Assembly: GCA_032622095.1 (NCBI GenBank)
Contig: CP136067.1
Location: 75,728,705 to 75,792,704, forward strand
Source of the DNA: Siphonodentalium dalli
Lineage: Eukaryota; Mollusca; Scaphopoda; Gadilida; Siphonodentaliidae
Direction of reading: 5' to 3'
Length of the DNA stretch: 64,000 nt
Shown: in pieces, positions 44,053-55,521 of the stretch
How the letters are laid out: each line of letters opens with the position of its first letter
Numbering within the stretch: the stretch's first letter is position 1
Notes under the pieces: generated by a model
Databases searched by the model: none
Told to the model about the DNA's origin: nothing
The model's input: only the letters and a program-made list of their open reading frames with translations
Position numbers and translations under genes: made by a program

Positions 44053-45640
44053 ACTATCATATGAGATATCATGTTTGTGTATCTGATATATTTTTCCCCG
44101 GCTAGAATTTTGCAGATCTGCTTCCCAGTTCGATCGGAATTGGCTAATCAGACTACATTTCACGTACTCGATAAGTTGGTCTACATTTGTCGCTATGTCG
44201 CTATCAAATACATGAGCTTGGGAGCATGACTCTAAGGTATGACGAATGGAACTCGGCCAACTGATATGACTTGAGTCGTCTGATAACGTGCGTGATAACT
44301 GATATAGTACTTTAGAATATCGCTTTTCATCCATGTTAACTACTCTACACCAATATTTAATCATTCGTGTTTTAATTAAAATTTCTAATGGCATTCGGCC
44401 AGTTTCTGCATAAACCATGTAGTCAGCCGTCGAAGGTTTTACTCGCAATAAGTGCTTCATAAATTGTCGGTGAACATTCTCAATAATGGCACAATCTTCA
44501 TGCCTCACACCTCACACCCATAGAGGAGTACTGGCTCTACTTGTGCATCAAATAATTCGAATTGGTTTTTTATACTCAAGCTGTGTTTACGGGCTTTCGA
44601 TATAACAGAGTAGATGGCTTTCATGCCTTTAGAAGCCAAATTTTTCTTGGCTTCTCCAAATTTTCCCGCCTTCGAGAGAATAATTCCGAGATAATTTAAG
44701 TTTTTAACCACTTCGATACTTTTACCATCGAGTTTAAATTGTGCATTTTTTGGTAAACCATGTTTAGAGAACATTACAATTTTTGTTTTCTCTCCGTTTA
44801 CTGTTAATTTACAGATATCACAATATCTTTCAAATGATAAAAGCTGCTTTTTCAGTTTCCCCGCTGTCTATGCCATAATTACTGTATCGTCTGCGTATAG
44901 AAGGACAAATAATTGAACATATATGTGCAGTTTCTCGACAATTTCATCTGAGATGGTACGGGGTGAGAGGTTTAAGCCCTGCTTAACCCCCGAGAGGCAC
45001 TCGAAATATTGGGATTTAGCACATTGGTGTTGCACGCATGACTTGATATCATTATACAGATCAGTTATTACTCTGAGAGTTTTTTCCAGTTATTCTAGAT
45101 TTTATCAATTTATGCCTAAGGCCTTTTCTCAAAACTTTATCGAACGCTTTTTAAAATCTATGAATGCGCAATAAAGACTTGTTTTCAGCATTCCTGTCAT
45201 TTTGGCCAACAAGTGTATCGAAAATATGTTATCTAACGTTGAATAGCCATGTCTGAATCCTGCTTGTGTTTAAGATAGAATACCGTTCTTTGTTGTGAAG
45301 TCTGTTAGACGAATCGTCAATACTTTGGTAAAAACCTTGCCAAAACAACTTAAAATAGTTATTGGCCTCATATATAATTTTTCGGTTCTGACTGATCTCC
45401 CTTATTTTTATAAATCGGTACAATCGTTCCAATATAACACTGATAATGTTTCTAGGATCTCCGCGTCCTCTGTCAACAGCTGGAATGGGCACCGCCACAT
45501 TGTCGCCGACACTGGTACAACATATGGTGATTTCTTAATGCCTGCATTATATCTAGAATTCATCCTAAACTGCACAAACTTCACACCAATAATCCAGTCC
45601 GAGGTATCTTTCTCATTCGTCAATACAACCAAGTCTTTCA
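44041..45640 (-). pseudogene. LINE ORF2 reverse transcriptase piece, degraded, left-hand piece
   Basis: On the minus strand, in order with several frame changes: STLDNIFSIH and FIDFKKRS (the first reverse transcriptase aspartate motif; the alanine after KK is changed) near 45,150-45,230, GVKQGLNLSP near 44,980, LLYADDTVIMA with the catalytic aspartates near 44,890, then the frames 44,774-44,505 (GKSIEVVKNLNYLGIILSKA) and 44,508-44,041 (HRQFMKHLLRVKPSTADYMV). This is the palm-to-C-terminus portion of an ORF2. An in-frame stop follows the YADD block. The last residues before the foldback boundary connect to those at 39,074. The endonuclease part is missing. The first few codons at the left edge read into the foldback terminus. 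Confidence 0.75.
44053..44056. repeat. Right target-site duplication of the foldback element
   Basis: ACTA, matching 39,075-39,078. Confidence 0.5.
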
Positions 45641-45696
45641 TGTCATAGTTTGTATGCTCAACACACTACAAATCACCAGCTGTGGCCAAATTTGCT

Positions 45697-46110
45697 TTAA
45701 TAAAAATATTGTTTGAGAAGTAAACATTCAGAATCATATGGGTCGTGCCGAACAGATGAAATATGTTGATACGCAACTTCACATGCTTTTTTCTGTGTCA
45801 ACTGGCGGATTATGCAGAATTTTGTCACATGGTCCCGATACACCTTAATCCATTTAAAGGAACCATGTGGTAGCGACTGCATGTCGATGAGGTCAACTTG
45901 GCCACGAGATGAAAAATCTTTAGATAAGATTGGACTAACCACCACACATTTGGTGGAAGGTCTAATACGCTTTCGCTGACAATTAATGCACATTGTATTG
46001 AACACTTGAGCGCGAGTATGGTGATGTTTGACTATCTCTTTCGTAACTCCTTTAACATTCGATCGCGACCACCGTGGCTAACTGTGGCTAGACTAGTGGA
46101 TATGTGAGTA
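45697..46110 (-). pseudogene. DDE integrase fragment, KRBA2/Ginger-like
   Basis: The frame 46,005-45,697 reads CINCQRKR, then VVVSPILSKDFSSRGQVDLI and DMQSLPHGSFKWIKVYRDHV, then CEVAYQHIS. This is the start of an rve integrase core, with the first catalytic aspartate in QVDLIDMQ, as in metazoan KRBA2-like genes and related Ginger/Gypsy integrases. Upstream, in other frames, HGGRDRMLKEL and a histidine-rich segment give the preceding HHCC zinc-binding region, so at least one frameshift lies near 46,050. The second aspartate and the glutamate are missing: coding ends abruptly at about 45,700 next to the LINE. A relic. Confidence 0.65.
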
Positions 46111-46244
46111 CGTTTGGTAACATATTGCGTAGCGTGGACCCTGACAACAGAACAGAAAATAATCTAACCCTATATGATAACACAGCAGTTATCTATATCA
46201 TGGCCTTTCGGACAAGAAACCATAAACTCCCTATATAGAACATG

Positions 46245-46475
46245 TTACGTGGACAAATACGGATTACTCAGACCGAATTTGCACACTATGTAATCTTGAA
46301 ATCGGCGACGAATATCACATGGTACTGAAATGTAGGGAACTTAATGAACTCAAAATAAAATACCTGAAACCCTACTACTACCAGAGACCTAACACTTATA
46401 TAAACTAGCCGCTCTTTTCAACTCCCGAAATCAAAAGACAGTTAAATATCTATCGGTGTTTATTAAGAAGTCCTA
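46245..46475 (+). pseudogene. LINE ORF2 C-terminal fragment
   Basis: Plus-strand reading gives ICTLCNLEIGDEYHMVLKC, a C-x2-C...H-x4-C cluster, then LKIKYLKPYYYQRPNTYI, a TAG, and a tail resembling the 'VKYLSVFIKK' end of LINE ORF2 proteins. There is one in-frame stop. It is oriented opposite to the LINE at 38.7-45.6 kb, so it is a separate insertion. Confidence 0.6.
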
Positions 46476-49400
46476 GAAATATTCAGGTCCGCCTGAGTTT
46501 ATTACCACCTCGCCTGGCGAACTGAAACAACCGAATACCGACCAACCTTTCTATCTTCTATTATTATGCCATATATAATATATACATGTATACCTGTACT
46601 GAAATATAGTGTACATTATATCAATATATCTCTGTAATGTCTTAACTTGACGATCAGAATAAACTAATTGAATTGACGACGGAAGCTTTGCGTCGTGGAG
46701 TTGCACGAATCAGTCAAGGTACGATACTACACGTTGATTAGTTTCGATAGGAGGGGCTACGGCCCCGTGTTTCGATGCGTGACGTCACGGAATGCGCACG
46801 GGTAATGTTATATAATATGTTACTCCACTGATTGTGTATATAAAGTTATGTACATACAAGTTAGTGCGTTGTCAATATCAAGTGGGTCTTATGACGGGTC
46901 CAGAACGCAATCGGCGCGATGATGTACGTGGCATCTGCTGAAGAGTATTGTGGTGGCGTTACAGATGGTTCGAGTGTTACAAATGTAACCGGCCATGCGC
47001 ATATATGCAATTGTATGCACACAAGCTCACACACACACACACACCGATGTATTGATAAATCTGATGGGAGATGGGTACATGACGAAATATATAGTGAGGT
47101 TGTGTTGAGCTTAAGTGGGACGTTCGCCGAAATCGCGACATGTACTGTGTGAACAGGTTGTCTGAAGTACAAGCGGGATAACTCCAATGTTTTTTATAAT
47201 TGCGAAACGTTATATGAGTTATAAGTACGCGTGTATATACTAGATTCAATTATAATAAACATACTGGATTATGCGATAATTATATGTAATAATATCGGTG
47301 ACATTGTGTCATGTACACATTTAAGTGAATATTTGTCTCCGTCGCGAGAACGAAAGAAACGAAATAGCCTCTGGATTAATTTTGGGAAAGTAAGTATGTG
47401 TGTCGAATCGTAAATGTTGGCAGTTTACTATTGGTAGGCTGGAATAAAAGGGAAATGACGCATGATCAATTCGCATGAAGCATGACAAGCGGTGCTGTGT
47501 ACTTTTGGAACAGAACGTAAAACTGTTCTACATATACGATGAATGAGAGTTAATCTCGTTTGACTTTAATCAGTATCAACTGAAACAGTTTCCACATAAA
47601 CGCGGTTGACCTGACTAGGAAGCAAAACTGGTTACGGTAGTGATATTGTATTTTTTTCTCATCATTGACACATGCATAGTAACATATTTCCCAAAACAGT
47701 CGATTTATATAAACGAGAATCGCAAAAATGGTCAATTACAATAACACATATTGATCCACTGCGTCCATTTGTGACAATAAGTTAAACAAATTACCATTAA
47801 TTGTTTGATTGTTTCCGCTTCATCTGGTCTTAGTGCTGTCGATAAAGAGATGCCGACAAGCGATGAGAATAAGAGAAAATGCGATTTGCTGCGAAACCGA
47901 TAGTTGCTGACGCACCAATCGCATTACAACTATCACGGTTTCAAAATGGAAGCCTGTGGATACTTTGACACTGAGATTGGCTTGGTGAAATGAACAAAAC
48001 TTGAATATGTTCATTATTTATAGAGTGACCCGAACATATATTTGCTCTTGGTAAGTTGGCTAGGTTAATTTAGATAACCGCGTTGAATTCACAAGAAATG
48101 ACGTAACTTTGGGGTAATGAAATAGATATCTGCTGGACGAGGTTATTGACATTTTTTTTAATCGATCAGGTTTTGAATTTTAGAAATAATTTTTCAAACT
48201 TTTTTGGCTCTATCATATTTTACGATTTATATACATGTAGCTTCTAATGTGAATAATATTGCATGTTTGGAGCGATACGTGCTACACGACAAACGCTATT
48301 TTGTATATGTATAGGCCTACAGTTGTGTCATATTTAATTTTCATATTTTTCTGTCAACAGAACAAAGAAGAAAACAATGCTAAGTTACATTATATGTTGC
48401 TGATGTAATTGCATGCTGTTTGGAACCATGAATAGATGCACTATAAAAAAAACTTAATATTTTGTGCATCACAAAATATATACTATTGTCGACCAATTTG
48501 GTATTTACTTTGATACGGTATCGTCAGCCGACAATCCTCGTTGGCGTGCACTGATGGTCCGCTGTGCCATTTTTTGCTTATCACCCCCCCCCCCCCCTCA
48601 TCGGTTTCATCCGATTGTCATGTAATTCAACTGATATACTCCGGTATTTTCGATTCGCTCATGAATTGGGTAAAACGCAGTAGAATACTAATATTGGGAA
48701 AAGTTGACTTATCCCCCACAGTAGTCGGTATACCCATTTTTTTTGTTTGCTTTAAAAACGAGTCCCATTGACCCAGTCGAACTGGACATCATCAGATGAC
48801 CCTTCCACCAGTTAAATACACAACGAGTTATTTAAAACTTCCCATTATTTTTTTTTCCAACAATATTCGGTCAATTCATGATTTTGATTCCTCGAAATGG
48901 ACAACACACTGATAGACCTATGTGGGACACTGATAGGCCGCTGTTTGCACTGATGGGCCGGGAGTGTTAGGAAGGCGTAGTCCTGTCAAAAAATTTGGTT
49001 TCTTGAAAAATAGTGTTTTGAAGCCATTTCCCAAGACTTCGTGTGGTTACCTCTAATTTTTAAATGGGGAACTGTGACCCTTCTTGTAATACATAATCAA
49101 AATATAAAAAAGTTTCCTGACCTTGATAATTGTGTGTTTAAAAGACTGCTCATGGATGACACCAATACCGGAATCTGCCATATATTACAAACTGCGCAAT
49201 ATTTACTATTAGGTCGCAATATTTATCCTTACCACTTCCATTCAGGTCGCAATAGTTATTATGTCTTTAGATGGATTTTGTGAAAAATGTTGCTATTGTA
49301 GTAGATTTTGGGAAATGCCCGACGTAGCGAGCATGCGCGAGGGAGAGAGAAAATACCACGCCTGATGAATGTCATACTTGACCTGCTTGCAAGAGATTAT

Positions 49401-50089
49401 TCCATCTGCATCAGCCGGCATGTGATCGAAACCGACGTGTATTCTCGACCACGACTTGCGGGGACATCTACATCTTATATTGGTGTAAGTTTACTTTACT
49501 GGCGTCGTCGCAAAACAGACTTTTGGAGGACTTTTCTCCGGCAACGAAACGACTTTTGTAAATTTTGTGCCCAGGGCTATTTTTTAGCGCGAGGCTGCAA
49601 CAACCGTTTACAGAAGGAAAACGCTTTTTATTTCCATCGGGGACGAATAACAGTGAAATAAGAGGACTTTACAACTATATTTCAACTTTACCGCATTTAC
49701 AGGACTTTCATAACAACTTTGTGTCGGTTTTCTGAGAGTGCAGAAGACTCGGGTGGTCTTTCGTACGCGCGAGACAGGGAAGAGCTCGGGAGGTGAGACA
49801 TCTGATGAACCGGAAGTTGTTAATATCAGCTGTCAACAATAACATTGCAGTGGAGGGCAGGACAGAGAACCATGACATGCATCTGACTTCACTTGAAGTT
49901 CAGCGTAAATAAAACACACTCAAAGCAAATAGTCAACAATTGTTTCTGCTTGTTTTCGGTGAAGATATAAATCAGTACCCATTGTAATCTTAAAGGGACT
50001 TTTCATTTTCATAACAATTAACATTTCAACAGCCATCGCAAAGTTGCACTTCAATATTAAAGCCACATTTCACCTACTTTTAGCATTGA
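46476..50089. other. Non-coding DNA
   Basis: Contains a (CA)n run near 47,028-47,043 and a C run near 48,585-48,597. GCACTGATGG-CCG phrases recur at 48,550 and 48,910-48,965. Frames here (for example 49,308-49,661) have no domain and no repeat of known coding. I cannot support a gene. Confidence 0.35.
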
Positions 50090-51035
50090 TTTTCCTTCAG
50101 CGAAGGAAATTGCAGTCATTGTCAATTCATTAAAGTCACACTTCAATTTGACACACGTCAATTAATTCATATTTCATTAAAGCAACACTTCACGTTCACA
50201 CACATCCTATCATTCAAACAACATTTCACATTATCACCTGCATATCAACCATTCTCATTGTCAGATTTCCTCATCGGAGGAAATTAGTCATCATCAATTA
50301 ATTAAAGGGACAATCCCCACTCAACGCTTTTATTACAGCGACACCAGCTCTCAGGCTCAATTTTCTTCAGCGAAGAAATTCAGACACATCGTTCCAGTTC
50401 CTTCAGTGAAGGAAACTCCCGATCACTTCAAAGAAGTGATAAGTCTTGTGTCCTTAAATTTATTTAACAAAGGCATTACATGTAGCTGTGAACAATTCCA
50501 ACGTTCCAATTCCTTCAGTCAAGGAAAATCTCGATCATTCCAAATAAGTGATAAGTCTTGTATCCTTAAATTGCTTTAACAAAGGCATTAGATGTGAACA
50601 ATTCCATCGTTCCAATTCCTCCAGTGAAGAAAAATCCCGATCACTTCAAAGAAGTGATAAGTCTTGTTTCCATAAATTGATTTAACAAAGGCATTAGCTG
50701 TGAACAATTCCATCGTTCCAATTCCTCCCGTGAAGAAAAATCCCGATCACTTCAAAGAAGTGATAAGTCTCGTGACCTTAAATTGCTTTGCATTAGCTGT
50801 GAACAGTTCCATGGTTCATTCAGTGAAGGAAAATCCCGATCACTTCAAAGAAGTGATAAGTCTTGTATCCTTATATTGCTTTAACAAAGGCATTAGCTGT
50901 GAAAAAATTTCTTCAGTGAAGGAAATAGCATTCATTTCTGGAAACTGAGAAACTGTACACCGGCCACACATCGCCTTCAACGAAGGCAATCTTACACATC
51001 TTCACTCTTGACTATTGCGTCTTCTTTGAAGGAGC
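50090..51035 (+). repeat. Stem-loop-rich region (CCTTCAGTGAAGG series)
   Basis: Imperfect short palindromes of the form TTCCTTCAGCGAAGGAA occur at about 50,094, 50,265, 50,362, 50,399, 50,513, 50,617, 50,722, 50,817, 50,910, 50,970 and 51,018. Within 50,399-50,930 they are part of tandem units of 93-112 bases, five copies, that also carry a second palindrome, ATCACTTCAAAGAAGTGAT, at about 50,422, 50,534, 50,640, 50,746 and 50,839. Confidence 0.7.
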
Positions 51036-51076
51036 AAGTCACCGTTACACATTCCGGTACATCTCAACACGCAACC

Positions 51077-51460
51077 ATGTATCCGACGAAAGCAAAATTT
51101 AATCAGTGCTCATACAAGGAATTGCTGGACATTGCAGGTGTAGGGAAGAAGATCGCCTGATTAATTGTCTGGTATAGACACATGCTGGGTAACATTACAC
51201 CAGAGACCATTCGATGCGTTCCGGGTCTGAGGCTGATAGAGCAATTACTAGATGCTGTTGATTTTGAGAGAAGACAGGATATAGATGGGTTTCAAAGCGG
51301 CCTTGTGCAGGGCCCAGAAGTGACCTTCCGGGAAGGTCAGAACAGAGTTGTTGGAGGGAAGAACCAAAGCAGTCACTTTCAAGAGGCGACCCGAACACAC
51401 ACCTCGCTGAGAGGCATGATGCTTCAACATATTTCCTCAAAAGACAAGGCCGCCTCATAA
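51077..51460 (+). pseudogene. Helix-hairpin-helix protein remnant, one internal stop
   Basis: From ATG at 51,077 the frame reads FNQCSYKELLDIAGVGKKIA, then an in-frame TGA at 51,158-51,160, then LIVWYRHMLGNITPETI and RLIEQLLDAVDFERR, ending at 51,460. The GVGKKIA turn between two helices, followed by a second helical 'TPE-x-I...PGL' unit, is a tandem helix-hairpin-helix, which binds DNA backbone. I recall such domains in retroelement-associated proteins of marine invertebrates but cannot name the family. It directly follows the stem-loop-rich region, which could be its leader. With the stop, the N-terminal motif would be lost from anything starting at 51,182. Confidence 0.45.
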
Positions 51461-52047
51461 AAAGGGCGATGGGCAGGAATAGTTACCACCAAGACCACTT
51501 TGTCACAAAGAGACTCCTTTTAAATCAGGCCTTCCAGGGGGAAGTCCGCGAACAGTCAGGAATTGAGGCAGAGTTCCAGTGGAGACCTTGTGGTCCAACA
51601 TATCAGGTCGCCATCCACTGAGGGCGATCTAGAGAATACATGCTTCAAGGAGTTCATCAGTCCGTGTAGAACCCCATTAAAACTCTGGCATATTTAGAAC
51701 GGAGACATAGACAGCTACTTGGCAATGATATTTCAATGCCCAGATGCGACATCATAAATCAATTGGTGGGAGGCAACTTGTAGATTTAGATAGCACAACC
51801 GAGGGCTACAGTGGATCCATCTATAAGGAAGTGGCTACCAGTACCCTGCATATCGTTATAAAAGAAATGAGCCTCCGGTGATAGCAGGTCCATTAATCGA
51901 AGGGATACACAGTAATGGGCGCACTTGGTAAAACCACAGAAAAGGGAGACGAGAACCAACAGAGGATGGCCTTCCAGAAAATACCTTGATGGATCCAGTT
52001 CCGAAAATATTCGCAGGACCACTAATCCAACGATGAAACTAAACGAA
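51461..52047. other. No clear gene
   Basis: Possible frame-broken continuation of the helix-hairpin-helix protein on the plus strand to about 51,790 (purine-rich, coding-like). I cannot follow a domain through it. A minus-strand frame of 106 codons here is hydrophobic but unconvincing. Confidence 0.3.
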
Positions 52048-52428
52048 TTAACATTTACATTTAGAACCACTAAATAATGATATATCCAATAATCCAACAG
52101 AATCACTATATATGTTGTAAATTTTAATAAACCCTTTGGAAATTATATTGTCCACATATCCGAGATAACTAATAACAGAACTTGTATCTGGAGAATCTGG
52201 AGGAACCAATGGACTATTATTAGTAATTTCGAAACAGTTTTCTTGTAACCGCGACACGTTTGTCACATAATAATGATAATAATTCAGCATTACCTTTGGC
52301 AAAAAGTTGGGTGTTGGTAACACGTCCAACGCTTGGAGATCACATTCCTTATCATCTGGCAGGCCGACTTCGTAATTCATTATCCACTTATACAATGTAT
52401 ATATAATATAACAGTATGACACAATCAC
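52048..52428 (-). CDS. Hypothetical 126-codon frame
   Basis: Open minus-strand frame with ordinary composition: KWIMNYEVGLPDDKECDLQA, LPTPNFLPKVMLNYYHYYVT, then LVPPDSPDTSSVISYLGYVD and SVGLLDISLFSGSKCKC. There is no signal peptide beyond a short hydrophobic start (MIVSYCYIIYTLY), and no known motif. It sits between repeat regions and no neighbour suggests a role. It could be a fragment of an element protein or chance. Confidence 0.25.
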   Translation of the reverse strand: MIVSYCYIIYTLYKWIMNYEVGLPDDKECDLQALDVLPTPNFLPKVMLNYYHYYVTNVSRLQENCFEITNNSPLVPPDSPDTSSVISYLGYVDNIISKGFIKIYNIYSDSVGLLDISLFSGSKCKC

Positions 52429-52473
52429 GCGACTGCTCTATAAGAGTATAGGTCAGAAGTAGTACATGGGGCT

Positions 52474-52792
52474 CCTTAACCTCAGATTCGTTGACCCCAG
52501 ATTCGTTAACCTCAGATTCGTTAACCTCAGATTCGTTGACCTCAGATTCGTTGACCCCAGATTCGTTAACCTCAGATTCGTTAACCTCAGATTCGTTGAC
52601 CTCAGATTCGTTGACCCCAGATTCGTTAACCTCAGATTCGTTGACCCCAGATTCGTTAACCTCAGATTCGTTAACCCCAGATTCGTTAACCTCAGATTCG
52701 TTGACCCCAGATTCGTTAACCTCAGATTCGTTAACCCCAGATTCGTTAACCCCAGATTCGTTGACGGCAGATTCGTTGACGGTAGATTCGTT
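52474..52792 (+). repeat. 15 bp minisatellite (CTCAGATTCGTTAAC), about 21 units
   Basis: Units alternate between CTCAGATTCGTTAAC, CTCAGATTCGTTGAC and CCCAGATTCGTTxAC; the last few change to GGCAGATTCGTTGAC. The unit is a multiple of three and stop-free in several frames, giving long false frames such as LTSDSLTPDSLT on the plus strand and STNLRLTNLG on the minus strand. Confidence 0.9.
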
Positions 52793-52921
52793 GACGGCAA
52801 TCGTAAAATTGATCGTAAGTGTATTTTGAGTATGTTAGTACTATAGTACTATATATTTGAGAATCGTTGATAAAAATGGGCGTAAGTATATTTTCGATAG
52901 AGCAGGGCGTCAGAGCGTCCT

Positions 52922-53155
52922 GTTGGTGTGTGTATATTGTTGACTAACAAGTCATCGTGTATAAGTGTGAATTGTTGTTTTTTTGGGGGGGGGGGGACTT
53001 TGTAATTTCGGCCGCCTATTGCGTGTCTGCAAATAATCTCAGCTTAAGATGGCTTAACCAATTCATAGAACAGTATGAGCGTAATGTTTGTATATTGCTG
53101 ACTAACAAGTCATCGTGTGAAGTTGCTTTGTAATCTCGGCCGCCTATTGCGTGTC
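52922..53155 (+). repeat. Tandem duplication, about 157 bp
   Basis: GACTAACAAGTCATCGTGT followed by CTTTGTAAT-TCGGCCGCCTATT occurs at about 52,940 and 53,098. A G run (about 52,985-52,995) lies inside the first copy only. Confidence 0.65.
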
Positions 53156-53838
53156 TCACACAGCAAAACAAATAATCACACTCGGTATTGTTTGTATCAA
53201 TTTTGTTTGTTTAATTTATTAATCGACAGTCTACAAATAGTTTAACTAGTTTATATACCAATTATGTGGGTGCAGATGTTGATGTTTTGTTTTTAGGTTG
53301 TCGATAGTGTGTGTTAGAATATGTTATGAAAATATTTTATTTTTTTCGTCGGCCGACTATTGTGAAGAAATGGCGGACACATCGACTAAATAATCTCAGC
53401 TGTTTATCGCGTTAATGCTAATACGTCACATAATCTTATCACACGTAAATATTATTTGAGCGTATGTATGCATAGTTCGATAGGAATGTATGCATTCATA
53501 CTGATGGTGACAATGGTCAATATTACAGCGACTCGGACCAGTCCATCAGACGCCGTCCCGTCTATTCCATCATATAATTGTCTACACAATGTTTTACCTG
53601 AAATAATTTGACGTCATTGCTCTACATAAATAATAAAGAGCGTTTGATTCATACGAAATTACTACACGAATGAACTGACATATTCTACACATGATTATGG
53701 AACAAATTTTCAATTATTTATGCTTATTCATAACCTTGGTGTGTCAATGATGAACACGAGCGGAGTAAAGTATTACCTCATAATAAAGCAACACTCTTTA
53801 TTCATATTTCAACATAAATGACACACTTACATTATCGA
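53156..53838. other. Non-coding DNA
   Basis: No supported gene or repeat. Confidence 0.35.
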
Positions 53839-54016
53839 TAATTATTGGAAGAGCGTACGTTTATAGAGTTATTGTTCTTAGAACGAGAATCGTCAGTCGG
53901 TTATTTTAAAAATCGTTGCTAAAAAGAGGGCGAGGACCCCGCCTCAACCTGATCGCGAAATATTGGAAGAATTATTGGAAGAGCGTACGTTTATAGAGTT
54001 ATTGTTCTTAGAACGT
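53839..54016 (+). repeat. 46 bp direct repeat, 130 bp apart
   Basis: ATTATTGGAAGAGCGTACG and the following TTTATAGAGTTATTGTTC plus TTAGAACG occur at about 53,841 and 53,971 with no visible difference. The intervening DNA differs. Confidence 0.75.
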
Positions 54017-54960
54017 GATCAGTAAGTGTGCCAATCGGGTATCCACCGATGCCTGCAATGTTTTATTTGCAATAATTGGACATTATACTCTCACGTAAAT
54101 AACAAGGAGCGTTTATTCATCACCTCTCTATCACGATGAAGTTATTAAGCATCGTGTAGCACTATTTCACCAAAGGTCACATGTTAGACGTACACACGTA
54201 TACATACGTAATATCAGACTAAACAAAGCTGTTGATATGTTTCTTTCATCTTTTATATGATAGGCTATATGTTATATACTCGATAGACCTAGTTACAGTC
54301 ACAATCGCACATAAGCGAAACAAACGCTCTTTATTTAAATAACAGGGAGGCTACTCTAACACTCTTAGTTTTTCCAACAAAATAGTTATCAAATTCGATC
54401 ACCAATAGAACTGTCTGTGAAACAACGATGACTTATAACAATCTTTAACTTATTTATCGATCTATGCTAGAACATGGCCGCAACAAAATCCTGACCATAA
54501 CAAAAAACATTACCTTACCATTACGCATGAATATAAATTTACCATGCGTAAATATTGTCAGATTATCGTCTGATGAGCAAATCCTATGTTTACATTATAC
54601 TTAATCTCAGGTATGACTAGAATTGTATCATGTGTGCACACGACATCATTAGAAGGGGCAATACACTCAAGGAGTTAAAGTGACACGAAACAAAGGACGC
54701 GGTGCAATATTGGTGTTTGAATATTAAAGGAACACAAGACACTCTAAAGGGACACAAGACACTCATTATGAATGAATGTTAACAATACAAGCGCAGTGGT
54801 TGAAAGTTAAAATGACACAGAACAATATTTAAAGTTCAAATTTTCGGGCACTTAATGCGCCTTTTATCATTACGTATTGTTTCTCACTCTACAATTCCCA
54901 ATAATCAACTCACTCTCTCCCCGCTTATAGATATATAACGAAAACGAGAATATCATGTTG
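54017..54960. other. Non-coding DNA
   Basis: No supported gene. Short AAAGGGACACAAGACACTC units repeat near 54,728-54,768. Confidence 0.35.
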
Positions 54961-54966
54961 ATGAAG

Positions 54967-54972
54967 TTTATT
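54967..54972 (-). promoter_or_regulatory. Polyadenylation signal of the finger-ATPase gene
   Basis: AATAAA on the minus strand, five bases after the TAA stop of 54,978-55,455. Its position supports the frame being a true gene end. Confidence 0.5.
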
Positions 54973-54977
54973 GAAAT

Positions 54978-55455
54978 TTAATCGTCCGAATTGACATCAC
55001 TTTCGTCAGAATTGTCATTTGTTTCGTCCATTAATTTTTCTAGCATCGGTTTGTACTTTAATATTGACATTTTCACTGCATCACATTCTCCATAACCATT
55101 ATTCAAATATTTGTCGACTTTATCCATGACTCTGTTGTGCAGAGTCCCATTGCACAGCTGCAGATACGCAAATATTGTCATAGCATAACCAGTCATAAAT
55201 TGCTTCATATCTTTACTTTTAAGGTCCTTGTCAGCTTGTACTCTTGCTTCTGTTTCTTTCGAGCCATTTTCCTTATACGTGTCCACTATATCACTCCATT
55301 CCTCATGTGTTTTATCTCTACTCTCATCACACAAACTTTTGAAGTATTCATCTTCATTCAATTTAATTTTCTTATTCTGACTATCATCCGTGTCCTCAGT
55401 TAATTTTCGTTTTAACTTATTTTCTTGACACCAGTTTTTTACGTGTCTCTGAACA
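54978..55455 (-). pseudogene. C-terminal part of the finger-ATPase gene, cut off by a LINE
   Basis: The frame is open from the LINE boundary to TAA at 54,978. It begins with VQRHVKNWC, the His-x4-Cys half of a C2HC finger whose Cys-x2-Cys half lies on the other side of the LINE (near 61,650). It continues with a basic KLKRKL stretch, an acidic linker and a helical domain (DKTHEEWSDIVDTYKENG, QADKDLKSKDMKQFMTGYAM, VDKYLNNGYGECDAVKMSIL) and ends acidic (DESDVNSDD). I do not recognise the helical domain. The largest in-frame ORF begins at a TTG at 55,361, so this part has no start of its own. A polyadenylation signal follows the stop. The assignment rests on in-frame continuity and finger spacing across the insertion. 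Confidence 0.7.
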
Positions 55456-55462
55456 TCATAAT
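55456..55462. repeat. Target-site duplication of the 6.2 kb LINE (3' side)
   Basis: TCATAAT, also at 61,632-61,638. Confidence 0.7.
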
Positions 55463-55521
55463 TGCGTATATTCTTATCTGTAGAGTGAGTTATGTTACAT
55501 GATTCAACACACGTAATTTGT

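Noticed and set aside
46861-47249. Overlapping frames of 77-108 codons on both strands
   Set aside because: They span a CA repeat, have no recognisable domain, and neither strand is favoured.
49308-49661. 117-codon plus-strand frame
   Set aside because: Basic, cysteine-poor and without domain or neighbour support; the length is compatible with chance.
50399-50930. CRISPR-like array of palindromic repeats
   Set aside because: Units and spacers are both repeated, there are no cas genes and the DNA is eukaryotic; it is a tandem satellite with stem-loops.
52453-52846. Three overlapping long frames on both strands
   Set aside because: They read a 15 bp minisatellite; the encoded repeats have no other support.
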